From positions 1-64,000 of the forward strand of contig JBAMDO010000187.1 of NCBI GenBank assembly GCA_037074765.1: DNA of 64,000 bases, in the 5' to 3' direction. The notes below the pieces were generated by a model. The model saw only the letters and a program-made list of their open reading frames with translations. It did no database searches and was not told the DNA's origin. Shown here one piece after another: positions 47,896-61,414 of this stretch. Made by a program: the position numbers and the translations under genes. Origin of the DNA: Mansonella perstans (taxonomy: Eukaryota; Nematoda; Chromadorea; Rhabditida; Onchocercidae). Within the stretch, counting starts at the first letter, position 1, and every line of letters starts with the position of its first letter.

Positions 47896-48996
47896 TGAAA
47901 GATATGTTTTGATATATAGAGCGACAATTTTGCTACAAAAATATTTAAATAGACGAAATGACCTTTGAACCTATCAATCACACACCAGCACCAGCACCAC
48001 CATCATCATCATCATTCACCATCACCGTCAATTGAAAGAAAGGTGACATTTGTTTTTCACTGATATTATTCACTCTGAAAACTCTCTTTTACTATTATCT
48101 ACAACTTTCCCATTGTATATTCAATTTCTTTCATTCTCTATTACATATTCAAAAATGTCATTAATCCCTGTCTTCTTCTCTTACATATACAACAATAATT
48201 ATTTCATTCTCATTCTTTATCTCTATCCATAAGTCCATAATGCATGCTCTCTGTTATATTTTCTATCTATGAAATCTCATCATTTCCAATACTCCTCATT
48301 ATTTTTCTTACACATTCCTCTCTTCATACTTGCATAATTTTTTTCAATAATAATATTTTTTTTTTTATTTTTCAACAACAATAGCATTTTCTAAAAATTA
48401 ATTAACGACAATATTTTCCAAAAAAAAAAGTTTCAATCATTCAAAGTTTAAAATGATTGTAAAATTGTTTCCAAAAATTTTTTCCATTTTTGTTCAAAAA
48501 TAACACAGAAAAAAAAATGATTGATAACGATAGATGGAAAGAGAGTAGTGAATGAAATTGTTGAAATTTGAAATTTGTAAAATTAAAGAAAAAAAAGTAA
48601 AAAATCAAAGAAATGATTAAATAAGTTCCAGTTATATTTCGACTTACAGAACTTGTAGTGTGTAAGAAATATCTCTTTTGTAAATAATAATGGATTGAAC
48701 GAATGAAATAGAATGATAATGAAAATTTTCTTTAAAATTTTCCTTAATTTTAATTATTTCAATAAAATTTAGACGTAACAATTTTATTTTTATTTTTTGC
48801 ATAATCAGTCAGTCGTATGAAAAATTGTAAGGAAAGATTGGAGAGATAAAAGGATTTGATAATATAACAATTTTAAGATAATAATTAATGATAGCAAAAA
48901 GAAACGTCAGATCTTGGAGAAATATTTTATTTTTTGACAAAAAATGAATAAAAAGTATAAAATAAAATGAATTTTGATAAATGCAAAGAATGTGAA

Positions 48997-49027
<31 letters not shown>

Positions 49028-49335
49028 ATGGGAGAGATAAAAAGTAAAAATTAATTATAAAATTTTTCATTCTTGTATTATTTTTATGAAATGAATAAAA
49101 GTCCTTGCATTTTTTCCTTTAATAAATATCAAAAAAAAAATCAAAGTTTCTTTTTTCTCATTGATTTTTTTTTTGAATTGGAAATATTTTTCCAGCAAGA
49201 ATCGCCAATATCGCTACAAATGATTGGCTAATTTATAAGCATCAAAATAAATTCCTGTTTAAATCTCTGTTATTTTTTGATCACTTTACTTAATATTTTC
49301 AATGAATTTTTTATTTTTTGAATTTTAATCTTACT
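47896..49335. other. A+T-rich intergenic DNA
   Basis: Contains ACC/ATC triplets near 47983-48025 and a GA repeat at 48997-49026. No gene supported. Confidence 0.55.
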
Positions 49336-49689
49336 GTTACGAAATATCTTATACGGACGAAGTCTTGTAGTTGAACTGTGTATGAAGGCACAAACATTCT
49401 GTGGCTTATTCACTTTTGATGTGATAACTTTGTGTTGATGCTTTTCTTAGCCTTAACTCAGACTTGGATCGATAAAACTTTATTGCGCAGATACTAATAC
49501 AACGGTACTATCTAATATACGATAATATCACGGTAATCAAAAATGAGCGAAATAGTGGGGAGAATTAATCGACAGTAGTTTAACCAAATGATGATGAAAA
49601 AAAAGAACAAAAGTGAAGAGTAGAAAGGAAGCTATCGAAGGGTAATTGATGACAAAAGATTGATGACAATGCATTTGTTTCATAAGTAT

Positions 49690-50993
49690 TTTAATTTGAA
49701 ACAATTAATACTAGAAAATTGTATGTGACTCGGAAATTTTCCGACATGCCCGACTGAAGAAAATTGCCCTCAGAAGTTATAATGTAGAGGAGTACTGCAT
49801 CTGTTTAATTGTTTGTTGGAATTTTGTGATGTTTTTGTGATTAATGGAGCAGTTTCCCTGTTTTCTGTTTCCTGGTAAATGGGGCTGTACAATTTCCATG
49901 TGAATAACTACTACTTCTCCTTGAATGAGAATTTTAACACATAATGGATAAAAAATGGATCTAACCAAATTAGTTTTCATTGCGGATATTCGTACGTTAG
50001 TTCGAGCAAGCTTGCTGATTTCAGATTGTTTTCCATGATTCTATCATAATTCATTTTGTCAGAAAAGTTGAATTGGATGCCGGATATCTACTTGTACCTT
50101 TCTTTTGATGTTGCTTGTACCGATACTACAAAATTACAGTCATTAAGAGTAGACTTTGTATTACTCGTTCCGTTGTACCGTCGAAGTATTTCTTCATTGT
50201 TCTGAAATCTTCTTTATCATCAAGGTTCTCAAAGGTCCAAAGCAAAGTCCATAATGGCTCTTTAGTTTATTCTTCGAGTCTTTCCACGGCCAGCAAGCTT
50301 AGATTTCGCTGGTCCCAGTCCAGAAATGCTCATCTTCGTAGCTCGTTATACTAGCCATACATGATACGGCTTAGCTCACTAATGCAGCGTTTGCTTTGGA
50401 AATACTATTTATATAGCCATTTTCGTCTATCATTGGTCCCACTTATTGGTCTTGAGTAACACGAATTTGATTCCAGTTCTTGTGCTCCATATAATTTGAT
50501 GAACTTGAAGAAATCTTTGACTCCAATGAGTATTTCGGGCAGCTTCCAATAATTATTTATTCCTTCTAAGTTTTTTCCTTTCGTTATAGAATTGATATTT
50601 TCGTCGTTGATTGCGATCACTTCCAGTTTATTCGTGAGGTAATCCATCACATTAACCTCGCAAGTTATGATTTTTGTCTTCTCGATTCTCATACCAACCT
50701 CTTTTTTATTTGAGTTGCATTTCTTTGGTACTTTGTTGCCGAATGAAGCAATACTTAATCTCTCGACTTCTACTCCTAGTATGTATAACTTTTTTATCAA
50801 ACTAGTTGAAATGAGTGATAACTGGAAGCCCAAATCAAATAGCGCCAACGCTTTCGTTTCTTTTTTTAAAGCATTTTTAATTGAAACAATTGATGCTAGA
50901 AAATTGCATTGTGACTCGGAAATTTTCCGATCTAAAGAGGGTTGCGTCATTGATATTTTGCTATTTCTATTATGCACTTCGCTTAGCAATTAA
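49690..50993 (-). mobile_element. Rearranged BEL/Pao retrotransposon remnant (protease to start of reverse transcriptase)
   Basis: On the minus strand, a 194-codon open frame (50989-50405) contains the BEL/Pao aspartic protease segment, with ALALFDLGFQLSLIS where the family has a D-[ST]-G catalytic triad; Leu replaces Ser/Thr, so the enzyme should be inactive. Downstream, broken frames at 50330-50150 carry ACWPWKDSKNKL and HYGLCFGPLRTL, the segment just before the reverse transcriptase of BEL/Pao polyproteins, with internal stops. Further on, 49900-49690 carries GNCTAPFTRKQKTGKLLH and SENFRVTYNFL, which resembles the gag/protease junction again, so part of the element is duplicated: a TGACTCGGAAATTTTCCGA block occurs at both 49727 and 50911. 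No LTR pair is evident. Non-functional. Confidence 0.8.
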
Positions 50994-52398
50994 ATTAAAT
51001 TAGATTTAATTCAGTTCAGAAAAAGTTTTGGTATGAAATTAGTCGAATTAGATTGCAGAAAAAGAAACGACAAACATGACGGAAATGTCGAAAGAAATGT
51101 CAATTGGGAAAAGTTTGGGAAAAGTTAAAAAAAAAAACCAATTTTCTTCCGTAAATAATAACATTTTTCCCAATTATTTCTTTTCTTTAATAAATTCCAT
51201 TATGAGTTCAAAATTTCAGTTTTAAATTTATCAAAATTCTTATAATTACAATTATGAAAAATCATTCAGTAAATATTTAATGAACGGAAAAAAAGTATGC
51301 TTGTCTGAATATATGAATGTTTATTTATAACTTTTGAGAATGAAAGACATTAATAGTTTTTGTTGAATCAATTTTCTAAGCAAATCGGCTAAAGTAATCT
51401 ATAATGATCAATTTTGGACAATAAGCAAATCGTTAGAATAATTTTCTACAATAAATAAAACTTCTAATACAAAGTTAAAATTTTTAATTGTAAAAATTAA
51501 AAGTTTCTAACAATAATTAGCAGTAAGGATTGCAAATGATAATTTTTTACAAGCACTTTCAAATCTCCAAATTTTCCAAAATCTTTTTGATCGAATAAAG
51601 ACTGACAAAACGTTTTAGCAAAATATTTTCCATTATTTAAAAGATTTCTAATTTTAAGAACTTACCCTCATGCCTTTGCAATAATTTGCAAATTTTACTA
51701 TGTCTCATTCAAAATTAATTTTTACAAATTTTACTATACCTCATTCAAAATTAGTTTCAAACTGACTGAAATGCTCTTAACTACTTTTTGTTTCTTTTTC
51801 TTTCAGCTTAATAATTTCAATAACAAAATTTTAGCAATTGAAGAAAATATTCATCCATAGTAATATTATATACTTTAAAAGTTTTTTTCTTCAAAAATTA
51901 AAATATTTTGAATAAATGAAAAAGGAAAATTAGGATGGATTGTTACAAATATATTTTTGTTGAAAAAACCGGACAAAAATGAAGTTAACGAATTTTAATT
52001 CTTTTTGTTTGTTTGAAAAGTGAATGGTTGAGTCGATTGCTGCCTTAATTATTTTTAGTGAATTAATTATTAATTACTTTAACTTTTTTCTGCTTTTTAT
52101 GCTTCAATGAATCTGTGAAAAGAAAAAAGTAGACAAGATTAACTGCCATGTTTTCTGGTTTATAGAATTTCTAGTAAAAGAAATTTTTAACCATCAATTA
52201 ATTTAATCAATTTGTACATTATTAATTGTTCAAAATTCATGATGACAAAAATTTATAATAATTCATTGACATAAATTAACTGAACATTTATCTCAATGAA
52301 TGCTTCTTAAAATATAGTACAGGCATTGTGTAATGCTACTGTTAGTTTTACAAATTTCAACAAAATTTCGAATCAATTTTCGTCAATATGCGACATTT
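50994..52398. other. A+T-rich intergenic DNA and 3' flank of the RGS gene
   Basis: No gene supported. Some imperfect short duplications occur (for example TTTACAAATTTTACTA near 51690-51735). Confidence 0.55.
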
Positions 52399-55126
52399 TC
52401 AATGCTTCAATTTTTTCAGTAAATCATTGTATTCGGTCGATTGCAAAAAGCGCACATATGGATCGTTCTTAAGTATTTGTTCGACGTGTTTCACTGCTCC
52501 GTCAAATAATGTATTGTCAACATCTTGCTTTTCGATTTGTTTTTCGATGATTTGACGTAAACCAAACGGCAAAAATATCTAAATTAAAATATTTTTTTCG
52601 TTTGCTTACCCTCTAATCAATAAAATTATGAAAAAATTACTGTTGTTATTCTTACTATTAATATTTGCTATATTTTTTTATTTTCGAATGAGAAAATTGT
52701 TATTCTCAATGTTATTATTGTTATTATTATTACTATTGTTGTTGTTGTTGTTGTTGTTGTCGTTGTTGTTGTTATTGTTATTGCTGTTGCTGTTGCTACT
52801 ACTACTAATGGTTGCTAGATTGCTACTAGTAATTAGTGTCATTGTTGCTAGAGGAGGAGAAATTGTGTGTGTATGTTTGTGCATGTTCTAATTTGTATGG
52901 TAATTTTAATTTATCGGAGAATTGAACTGGCAATATTAATTTACCTCATTGCTTGTTCCTTCTATCAAAAATTGCTTTTGAATGTTTCGACTGAGATTAA
53001 GCATTGCAGTACTTTTGTTTTTTGCTTGCTGATACTCAATTACTGCTTCCCAGAAGCGTAAATTTTCTTCAGCATGAATATCTCGTAAAAAACGACGAAA
53101 ATGATGTCGGCCAACCTATAATTAAAATTTAAATGGGAAAACTTTTCGCAATTACAAATTCAAAATTATATCAAATTAAATTAATTGTTTTCTGTAATTC
53201 ACGCAATTAGAAAAAAAAAAAAAAAAAAAACAAATATAAATTTTGTTGCAAAATTTTAGCCTCTAAAAAAAATTGAAAAATAATGAATTTCGAATTTCTA
53301 CCATAATAAATTTAAATATGACATAAAGATTTCCTATGAAATTAAACTTAACTTAAAAAAATCTTATCTACTTGATATGATATAAAATCAATAGATAAGA
53401 GGAAAGAAGGAGAGAGAGAAAGATAATAACCTGATTTCCAACAAGCGCTTCAAAACTTGTTGTCCATTTTTCAGCAAATGAACGTGGCATAACTTTTTCC
53501 AGAAAATTAATGTAAACGTCAGAACGCTTAAATCTTGGGAATTGATCATTTTCTAGCAGTCTGTATACCTCCTTTACAGCATGTGAAAATGCTGCTGAAT
53601 CCGGATTATCTTTTACTGCAGCTTCTCTAATTTTCTGTAAATTCTCATTTTTTTTTTTCAATAATTTTGCATTGTATGCTGCAGAAAACAAATGATACGT
53701 TAAATTTATTCTAAAATTCATTTTTTCAGAAATTTACACAAATAAATTGATTCTCAAAAGGCTCAGCAAATAACATCTGGACTTTATTTTGTTTTTTATT
53801 CTACAAGAGTTTCTAAATTAATTTTACCAAATAGAAAAATTAGAGGTATAATGAATGGAATAAAAAAAAAAAAAAAAGAAAATTGAGCATTTTTGTATTC
53901 ATTCAGTTATAAATTTCAGCAACAAAATTAAAATACGAAAGTGTCTGAAGTTTAAAAATTCGATTAAAACTTTTTTTTTTTGAGGCAAACCTGCATAGCT
54001 ACACTGCTCAAATTGACGTATGGTGAATATTTTTCAAAAAATTCCTGAAAAAATCGTTTTTTATCTGTTGGTGAAGACATTTGCGTGAGTTTTTCATACG
54101 CTTCAAGAAATGACAAATTTTCTTCTGCTAACGATTCATGCAAGAAAACGCGAAATAATTGGCGACCTAAAAAAATTTAATTTAATTTTAGCTAATTTCA
54201 AAAATTTTGGAACTATCATAGATTAATTTATTGATAAAAACGTTCAATTTTTCCTCTTTTTTTCCGATAATATAATTTGTTTGGTATTAACTTTTTTTAA
54301 CAAAGAAATAATAAGTTTTACTGTTACTTATAAGAATTCTCTAAACCTTTTTCATCTTTCAATACATTATTTAACGATTCGGTTGCCCAGGCTGCAGCTC
54401 TTGGATATTCAATACCATCAGTACTCGGTAGTTCAGGAGCAGAACGATCCATTTTTGTATTGAAATCAAATATTGGTGTTGTCTGTATTACAATAATTTG
54501 CAAGCGTTGAAATTTGGAAGCGTCAAAATTTTCATTTAATCAATTTAAAATCTAATCATCAAAAATTTTTTTATTCATTCTTTCAAATTTAGAATTTCAA
54601 ATCTAAGACTAAATATTTTTTTACTGATAATATTGCATGCATTTGATAAATTTTATTTATTTGCTTTTCTTAAAAAAATAAAAAAATTTCAATTATTATT
54701 TTCTCATTTCATTCATTTTACTGATTTATAAAACCTTGTTTGGATAATTATTCACTATTTTATCACTTTTCACACCACATACTTCCTTAATTGTAATTAT
54801 AATCACAGCGAATTCTCAGTTTGGTTTGCTTAATTAAATATTTGAGAGATTGTTTAAATAAGTGTTTAATAAAATATACGAAAGAAAGAAATACCATCAT
54901 TTCAGAAAGTGATTTCCGTCTGTCCTTTTCTTTAACTGTCTTTTTCAATTCTTGACTATATTTTCTTAATTTTGATTTGTTAATTTCCTTCTTTGGATTT
55001 GTTCGTACGACGTTTTGCTTTGCTTTGGCTTCCTCAGCGTTTGCAATTTGATCGATTGCAATGGATTGGTTTTTTGGTAGAATGCCTGGTAGACTTTGCT
55101 CTTGCCCCGATAATGCTATTCTACCG
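52399..55126 (-). CDS. RGS protein with two RGS domains (5' end missing)
   Basis: Role (family knowledge): RGS domains accelerate GTP hydrolysis on G-alpha subunits and so end GPCR signals; C. elegans RGS-3 also has two RGS domains, making it the likely relative. Exons: 55126-54895, 54482-54347, 54166-53991, 53634-53431, 53115-52945, 52578-52399; phases match and the frame ends in TGA, giving 365 codons visible. Seen: a Lys/Gln-rich N-terminal part (KKEINKSKLRKYSQELKKT); first RGS about 123-235 with RVFLHESLAEENLSFLEAY and LLENDQFPRFKRSDVYINFL; second about 250-364 with RRFLRDIHAEENLRFWEAV and ILKNDPYVRFLQSTEYND. The first has FLEAY where FWEA is usual. The protein ends right after the second domain. 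The first exon seen begins in phase 2 (one base completing a codon) after a TTTTACAG acceptor and has no in-frame initiator, so at least one 5' exon lies to the right and was not found. For exon 4, acceptor TTTACAG (53635) is used because it keeps phase. Confidence 0.88.
52715..52810. repeat. TTG/TTA trinucleotide repeat
   Basis: Lies in the intron between the last two RGS exons. The poly-Leu frame on the plus strand and the poly-Asn frame on the minus strand are artefacts. Confidence 0.93.
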
Positions 55127-58100
55127 CTGTAAAAAAAAAATTCTATAATATAAAATTAAAATTGCAGTTAGAATTTTCTGTTACCATTTTTTAAAGAAAA
55201 AAATCAATAAAAAAAGTATCACAAGTAATAATAATATGCGATTAATAATTCAATAAATAATAACGATGAAAAATAAAAATAATAATAATGAATTTTCAAT
55301 ACAAAATTTCTTTTTCTCTTAAGTTTCGTTTTAGCTTTTTTTTATAAGCTGAGGCAAATATTAGATCATAAGAAAATATAAGACTCACATATAACTGATA
55401 GATCATTTTTTTAAAAAAGAAAATCGAAGTATTTCGAATAATAAAATTCAATTACTTAAAACCACCACAGCTGGAAATGATAAATGTATTGGAAATGATT
55501 GGAAATGATAAATGAAAGAGTAAAAAAACAAGCAATAATTTTAAAGCGAGTATTTTTTGAAAAATTTCTTAAATAAAATATTTTAATACTACTCATAACC
55601 TATTTTTAGTGCTTTTATACCATTTATTGCTTTTTATTAAATTATTAATCAAAGTTATGAAATGAAGAAAAGAGAAAAACACTTAAGAATGGAACTATTA
55701 ATAATTACTTCTATTCTCATTAGAGTTTGTTAAAAATTAAAAAGTCTTGAAGTTAAAGATCGTGGAAAGCTTTCACATGGTTTACTATAAAAATGTTGTA
55801 CGAAGAGTAACAATTAAAATAATCAATGTCCCATTTATAAATGTATGTGTATGTGTGTGTCGATAAATGCACCAAGATTGCAAAGATAGGCTGGATTTCT
55901 ATGGAAGGTACAAATGAAAAATAGACGAAATTGTTAACTAATATTGTCCTCAGATAAGTATGAACTGTGCCTAGAAAGGCTTAGTATACTTTAAATAAAA
56001 GTCGTAACCTAAGCAACAACAGATAATGATTGATTTTTTTCACATATAATAATTAAACATGAATAGAAACTGAATACATCATTAGCAGAAGTTTCGCTTA
56101 ATTACACCTTAGTTAACTAAAAAACTCAATGAAAAATTGTTAATTAAAATCTTCTTTTATGAAAAACAATTAAAGCCAAAAGTTTAGAATCACTCATTTT
56201 CCTAACTTTATTTGAATGTAACAAAATTTTTTCCTCGCGAAAAAAAATTTTCTCTAACGTTTTGAAATTTTAATGCATTTCATTGATTGCTTTTATTTTT
56301 TCAAATAATATTCTTTTGCATGCATCTTTCATAGTTTCGTTTTATTCTTTAAAAATTTTTATTTCTCAAACGCTAAGAATGATTATAAAAATGATTTAAA
56401 GTGAAATTTATTGGTCATTTTGTTTGTGAAAAAAAAAGCAACAAATTTCAATGAATTTATCTTTAATTTGATCATTATAAACTATCTCAGATGACATCAA
56501 TAACTCATGCTTTTTGTTACAAACATTATCATATCATCATTGCATACGGTATGTTTGTTATCAGTTCTTGAATAAATTTTACATAGCTGCTGATAAGACA
56601 TGATCAATGTGATGAATGCTACATTTTTTGATCTTTTTTCCTTGTTAAATTCATGAGTTAGAACGATTAAAATAATTTACATCATTTATCTAGCCATAAG
56701 TTGATATCATCTACAGCAAGCACTTGACCAGAAAACATAAAAATTTATCAAATGTGCATTACGCGTTAAAAAAATTGAAAAAATAAATATTAACATTTCA
56801 TTTCATTCGAGAAATTCATTCCAACATCTTTCATTCAATAAAAATTTACCACTGCTGCTGCAAAATCATTAATTTCATGAAAATGTTAAACAAACAGAAA
56901 TGGAAATTGATGAAAAATGTTAAATGAAAAATATCGCACGCATTGCATGAAATTCTTTTATGCAATGTAATTTTAATGTACTCAATAAAATTTTACCTAA
57001 AGAAAAAAATGGAATGCATAATTCCTTCAATTGAACTTTTACAGTTCAGTCATTCCAGTCATTTTCATCATTTATTTCTTGTGAAAAAAAAATTTGAATC
57101 GTCTCAATTATGCCCAAATTGCAAACTTTTATGAATAAGCTTTTAAAAAAATTTTCGAATTATTTCACTAGATTCCATCAATTTAGTTTAATTTGTCCTC
57201 AAATAATTGAGCAATTTAGTTTGATTTAAATTAAAGTTAATAACTTCTGTACATGATATGATATCAAACAAATGGCTATCATAATTTAACTGGAAATTTT
57301 TGAAACATTTTACTACTCTCCACTCAGCTTTTTCAATTGTTTCTGATCAAAAAAATAGAAAAAAAAAACGACTTTTTTAAACGAATTTTCTAGCCAAAGT
57401 CTTAGCCAATTTGACAATTGGTGCAAGTTCATTTTTCTTACATAAAATTTAAAAAGTTGCAAAGTGTGAAAAATTTTCAAATGTATGCAAACCTTTCAAT
57501 ACTAAATTCTTCTTTGAAATTTCGCCACATATGCTACTCTTTGAGGCTTTTTGTTGTGACAGTGTCACTTTTGATTTCAAAAGTATTACTCAATATTACA
57601 GCAATATAATGGACAGATGTTGAATTCTGCAAAAAAAAAAAGAAAAAACTAATTTTATCGCTTTGAATTAATACTAATAAAAGTGCTACAAATTCATGTA
57701 TAATAAAATTAACAATTTAAATTTCTTAGAATATTGCAAAATAATAAAGTAAACAAAGAAAAATCGATATGAAATTTTAACCTTATTATTTTTTTTACGC
57801 ATTCATTCATAATTTTTTGTCACACAATTATTCAACAATCAATCACAACTTTTCTTCAACAACCTTAGTTGGACAAATTAAAAGAATTTACTCTTTTTTC
57901 TGAAAATCATTAGTTTTAATGTGATATTTCATGCATAATTCATTCTTAATTACTGTAAAAAAATCATTAATTTTAATGTGATATTTCATGCATAATTCAT
58001 TCTTAATTACTGTAACAAAATATTTTTGAATAAGTGGTTGAATGAGGTAGAAGGATAAACGAAAGGTTTGTTAACACTTGTTCATTTCGCACGAAGTTTG

Positions 58101-61100
58101 CTAATATTGGCAATTTCACACAACTTATTGAGAAAAGGTAAATTAGTTTGCTAATATATACCCATTCATTTACTGAATCTAATTTTCTACACCTTAGACA
58201 GACATACATATTATATATACACACATATATATGTATATACTTGCTAGCGAACAAATTGTATTAACTTGAATAATATTCCCATGTATAAACAATTTTTCAG
58301 CAAATAACTTCTTCTCTTTAAATTTCATCCTGAAATTAATTTTTGTTCTTAAATAATTATACGAATATGGTTGATACATTTAAACATATATATGAACACA
58401 TATGCTTATACATACAAATACACAAAAACATACATATATACATACACACATACACAAACATATAAAACTATGTGAAACACAAAGCGATAAAATGGAAAAA
58501 TATGATTTAGCAGTGATTATGCAAGAAAACACAATCATATCAGATAATAATTGTTTTCAAATTAAGTTTATGATTTTAAATTGTATAATGTATTGAGAAA
58601 TGATATGAATCAAGTATGCCATATTAAATTTCTAAGAACTTTTTATACATCATTTCAACTTATACCAATTATTCAATAGCCACAACACAATCAAAATGCT
58701 ATTTCATAAAGAGCTATAATAAAGGATGATTAATATTTCATTTAAATTATTTTATAATTCGCATTTCGAATAATTTATTTAATCATTTACTAGTTATACT
58801 GCAGTAAAATACTTAAATTAAAATGATTAGTATTCAGTTAGAATTCAATTACTTTGATATTATTGAAATGTTGCATTCATTTATCCATTCATATTTTTTC
58901 AACATGATAACATATTTAGTAATATATCATCACTGCTGTCATCATTATCTGCGAAATTCATAATTAACGGTAGAGATTACCGATTAACTATGCTAATATA
59001 ATAAGAAATTAGTCAGTGCAATGCAAAATATCTCATTTCTAGTTTTCAATTCTTGATTACTTTCCCATTTGTCGTGTAAAATTCACTCCTTTTTAACATA
59101 CATTTTTAATTCATTAAATTTTAATATAATTGAAAAATTAAAAAACACACCAAATTATTTATTATTTTGTCATTTGCTATAATCATCAAATATTTGAAAT
59201 TGTAATTAATAAACTACCATTTATCATTGCTATTATACTGATGATTTGCCTAACGAAATAATCAACATTTTTGCAATAATTGTGATAATGAAAAGTGCAA
59301 TTGACATTGTACAATTATCATTTAACTTATGTTTGAATTTAATTTAAATAACTATTAAAGAAGAAAACGCAAAAATTTTAAATCTATAGTTTTTTTTTAT
59401 TCATTAAATATTGATCAAAATGATTAAGCGCTTATTAAATAGTGATTAATTAAATGATTAAATGTTGCTGCGATATTAATGCATTAACAAATTATTTTTT
59501 TTGTTCATTAATTATATTTGATTTTTCATAGATAAATTTCTGATTCATTCCAGCATTGTTAAGCAAAATTAATGAATTTAGTTAAATGCATGTATTATAG
59601 TTTTTCCTCTCCAGTCTTCATTATATTTTTTTCAGATTTAGTTGTGCTCATTAATTTGCTATTGTGCTAGCTTATCAGAAATGAAATCGATTAATCGAAT
59701 AATTTTTGTTGTTACGTTGTTGTTACTTAATGAGTGCTGTAGCGATATGAAAATAGGCTGAAAAAAATGCAATTTAAAAAGTGAAAAAACCTGAAATTAA
59801 TATTGTTGAACACCACTGTTTATTTAATTAAATTCTTAAAAGGAAAATTTACTTAATGATTTGATAAAGTGACAAAGTGACCACTGATAAAATTATTCGT
59901 AAATTAAATTTTACCGGACAAATATGACTATGATCAATCTAGTAGTTGGAAAACAATCCTACAAGTTCACTTTTTTTTAATTCATTAGTAATGGGAAAAA
60001 GTTTTGTGAGCAGCTTCTTACATCAAGATATAAGTTACCGGTTTTGATATATTAGTATATTTGATATATACCGGTTTTCGCATTGCAAAAATTCTTTTTA
60101 TTTACACTAACGTTCACAATTAAAACATATAATTCATGTTGATTTTGATTATTTCTGTATTTCAACTAATTATCCAAATATTCCTTGCAAGTTAATACGT
60201 TATTTTTCCTGGCAATAAGACAAATTCTGGCTTACTTCAGTTTTTAATTTAATTCAAATTTCACTGAATAAAAAAACAGACAAGTGCAAAGAATTCGTAC
60301 AGAGCGAAAGAATGCAAAAGATTTATTGTAAATATTCGTTAATTATTATTTTAAAAAAATAAGAAACTTTTTTATGGAATTGAGCGGCAAACTTAAAGAA
60401 GCACGATTCTTTTTACGCCTAAAAGGTAATTAATTAATTAATATAGAAGTTAAATTTTTTCAAGAAATTGGGCAAGTGTTACGAAGTCATTCATTTCAAT
60501 TTTGCAGTGAATCAATAAAATTTTTGATATTTTTGCTGTAATTAATGCAAATTATTTGAAAAACTGTAATTAATTACTATAATTTTTTTAAACGCAATTA
60601 GTCTAAATTATAATATTTAAGAAATTTACCAGGCAAAGAAATAAAGACAATAAAGTCAAATAAATGAGGAAAGATATTATTGAATTCAATGATGAATATA
60701 ATCGTACGATATGATACATAATGACGTAAGATGATTTATATGAACACTATTAATTAAATGTTAGGAGAAGTGAAAAGATAGAAAATGTTGGCTTGCAATA
60801 TGATTGTATAATATAACATAATACAGACAAATGAGGAACGATATTGTTGAATACAATGAAGCGTAGGATAAAGGTCGTTTAATGTTGTATGATATGATAT
60901 GATTTTAATTATCATTAATTGGAAGAATCTATTGGAGCAATATGATGCAGTATAAGCAGTAGTGTTCATAATAAGAAAAACAAATGATAATTCTCACTAG
61001 TTTCAGGAAAATACACCAGAATGAATACATGCTGTGGATGACTATCATATCGAGCATGATTTAATGCAAGTTTCTTTGATATTATAATTACAATAACATG

Positions 61101-61414
61101 TTTTTTTTTATTGTGATGAATTTCTGAAGAAAAATAATTCATTTTTGGAAACTATCAAAAAGATCGTTTGAAATAACAGCAATTCGGGTTTTTTGAAAAA
61201 CAATTGAAAATTCAAAAGTTCGTTGATATTTTCTATAATTGCTAAATTAAATTACAGAAAAAGGAAGTACTTGAAAACAATTTAATTTATACGAATATAT
61301 TTCTCAATTCAATGAATTGATTATAGAAATACTGCGACACATATTTTGAAGTCATTTCAAATTTTCGAATCATTGATCGATCAGTACCTTTTACAACAAA
61401 AATGGACAATATGT
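55127..61414. other. A+T-rich DNA, probably including the 5' part of the RGS gene
   Basis: The missing RGS 5' exon(s) should lie here on the minus strand but could not be identified. A plus-strand ATG frame at 60374-60424 (MELSGKLKEARFFLRLK, ending at a GTAATT donor) looks exon-like but has no compatible next exon. CA/TA repeats occur at 58195-58250 and 58385-58460. Confidence 0.5.
57904..58016. repeat. 57-bp direct tandem duplication
   Basis: AAATCATTAGTTTTAATGTG and its copy AAATCATTAATTTTAATGTG start 57 bp apart; both continue through ATATTTCATGCATAATTCAT and end in TTAATTACTGTAA. Nearly identical, hence recent. Confidence 0.92.

Noticed and set aside
52628..52891. Poly-Leu plus-strand frame resembling a membrane protein
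   Set aside because: TTG/TTA repeat inside an intron of the minus-strand RGS gene.
60374..60424. First exon MELSGKLKEARFFLRLK on the plus strand
   Set aside because: Good start and donor, but the next acceptor (60515 region) leads at once to a stop; too short to call.
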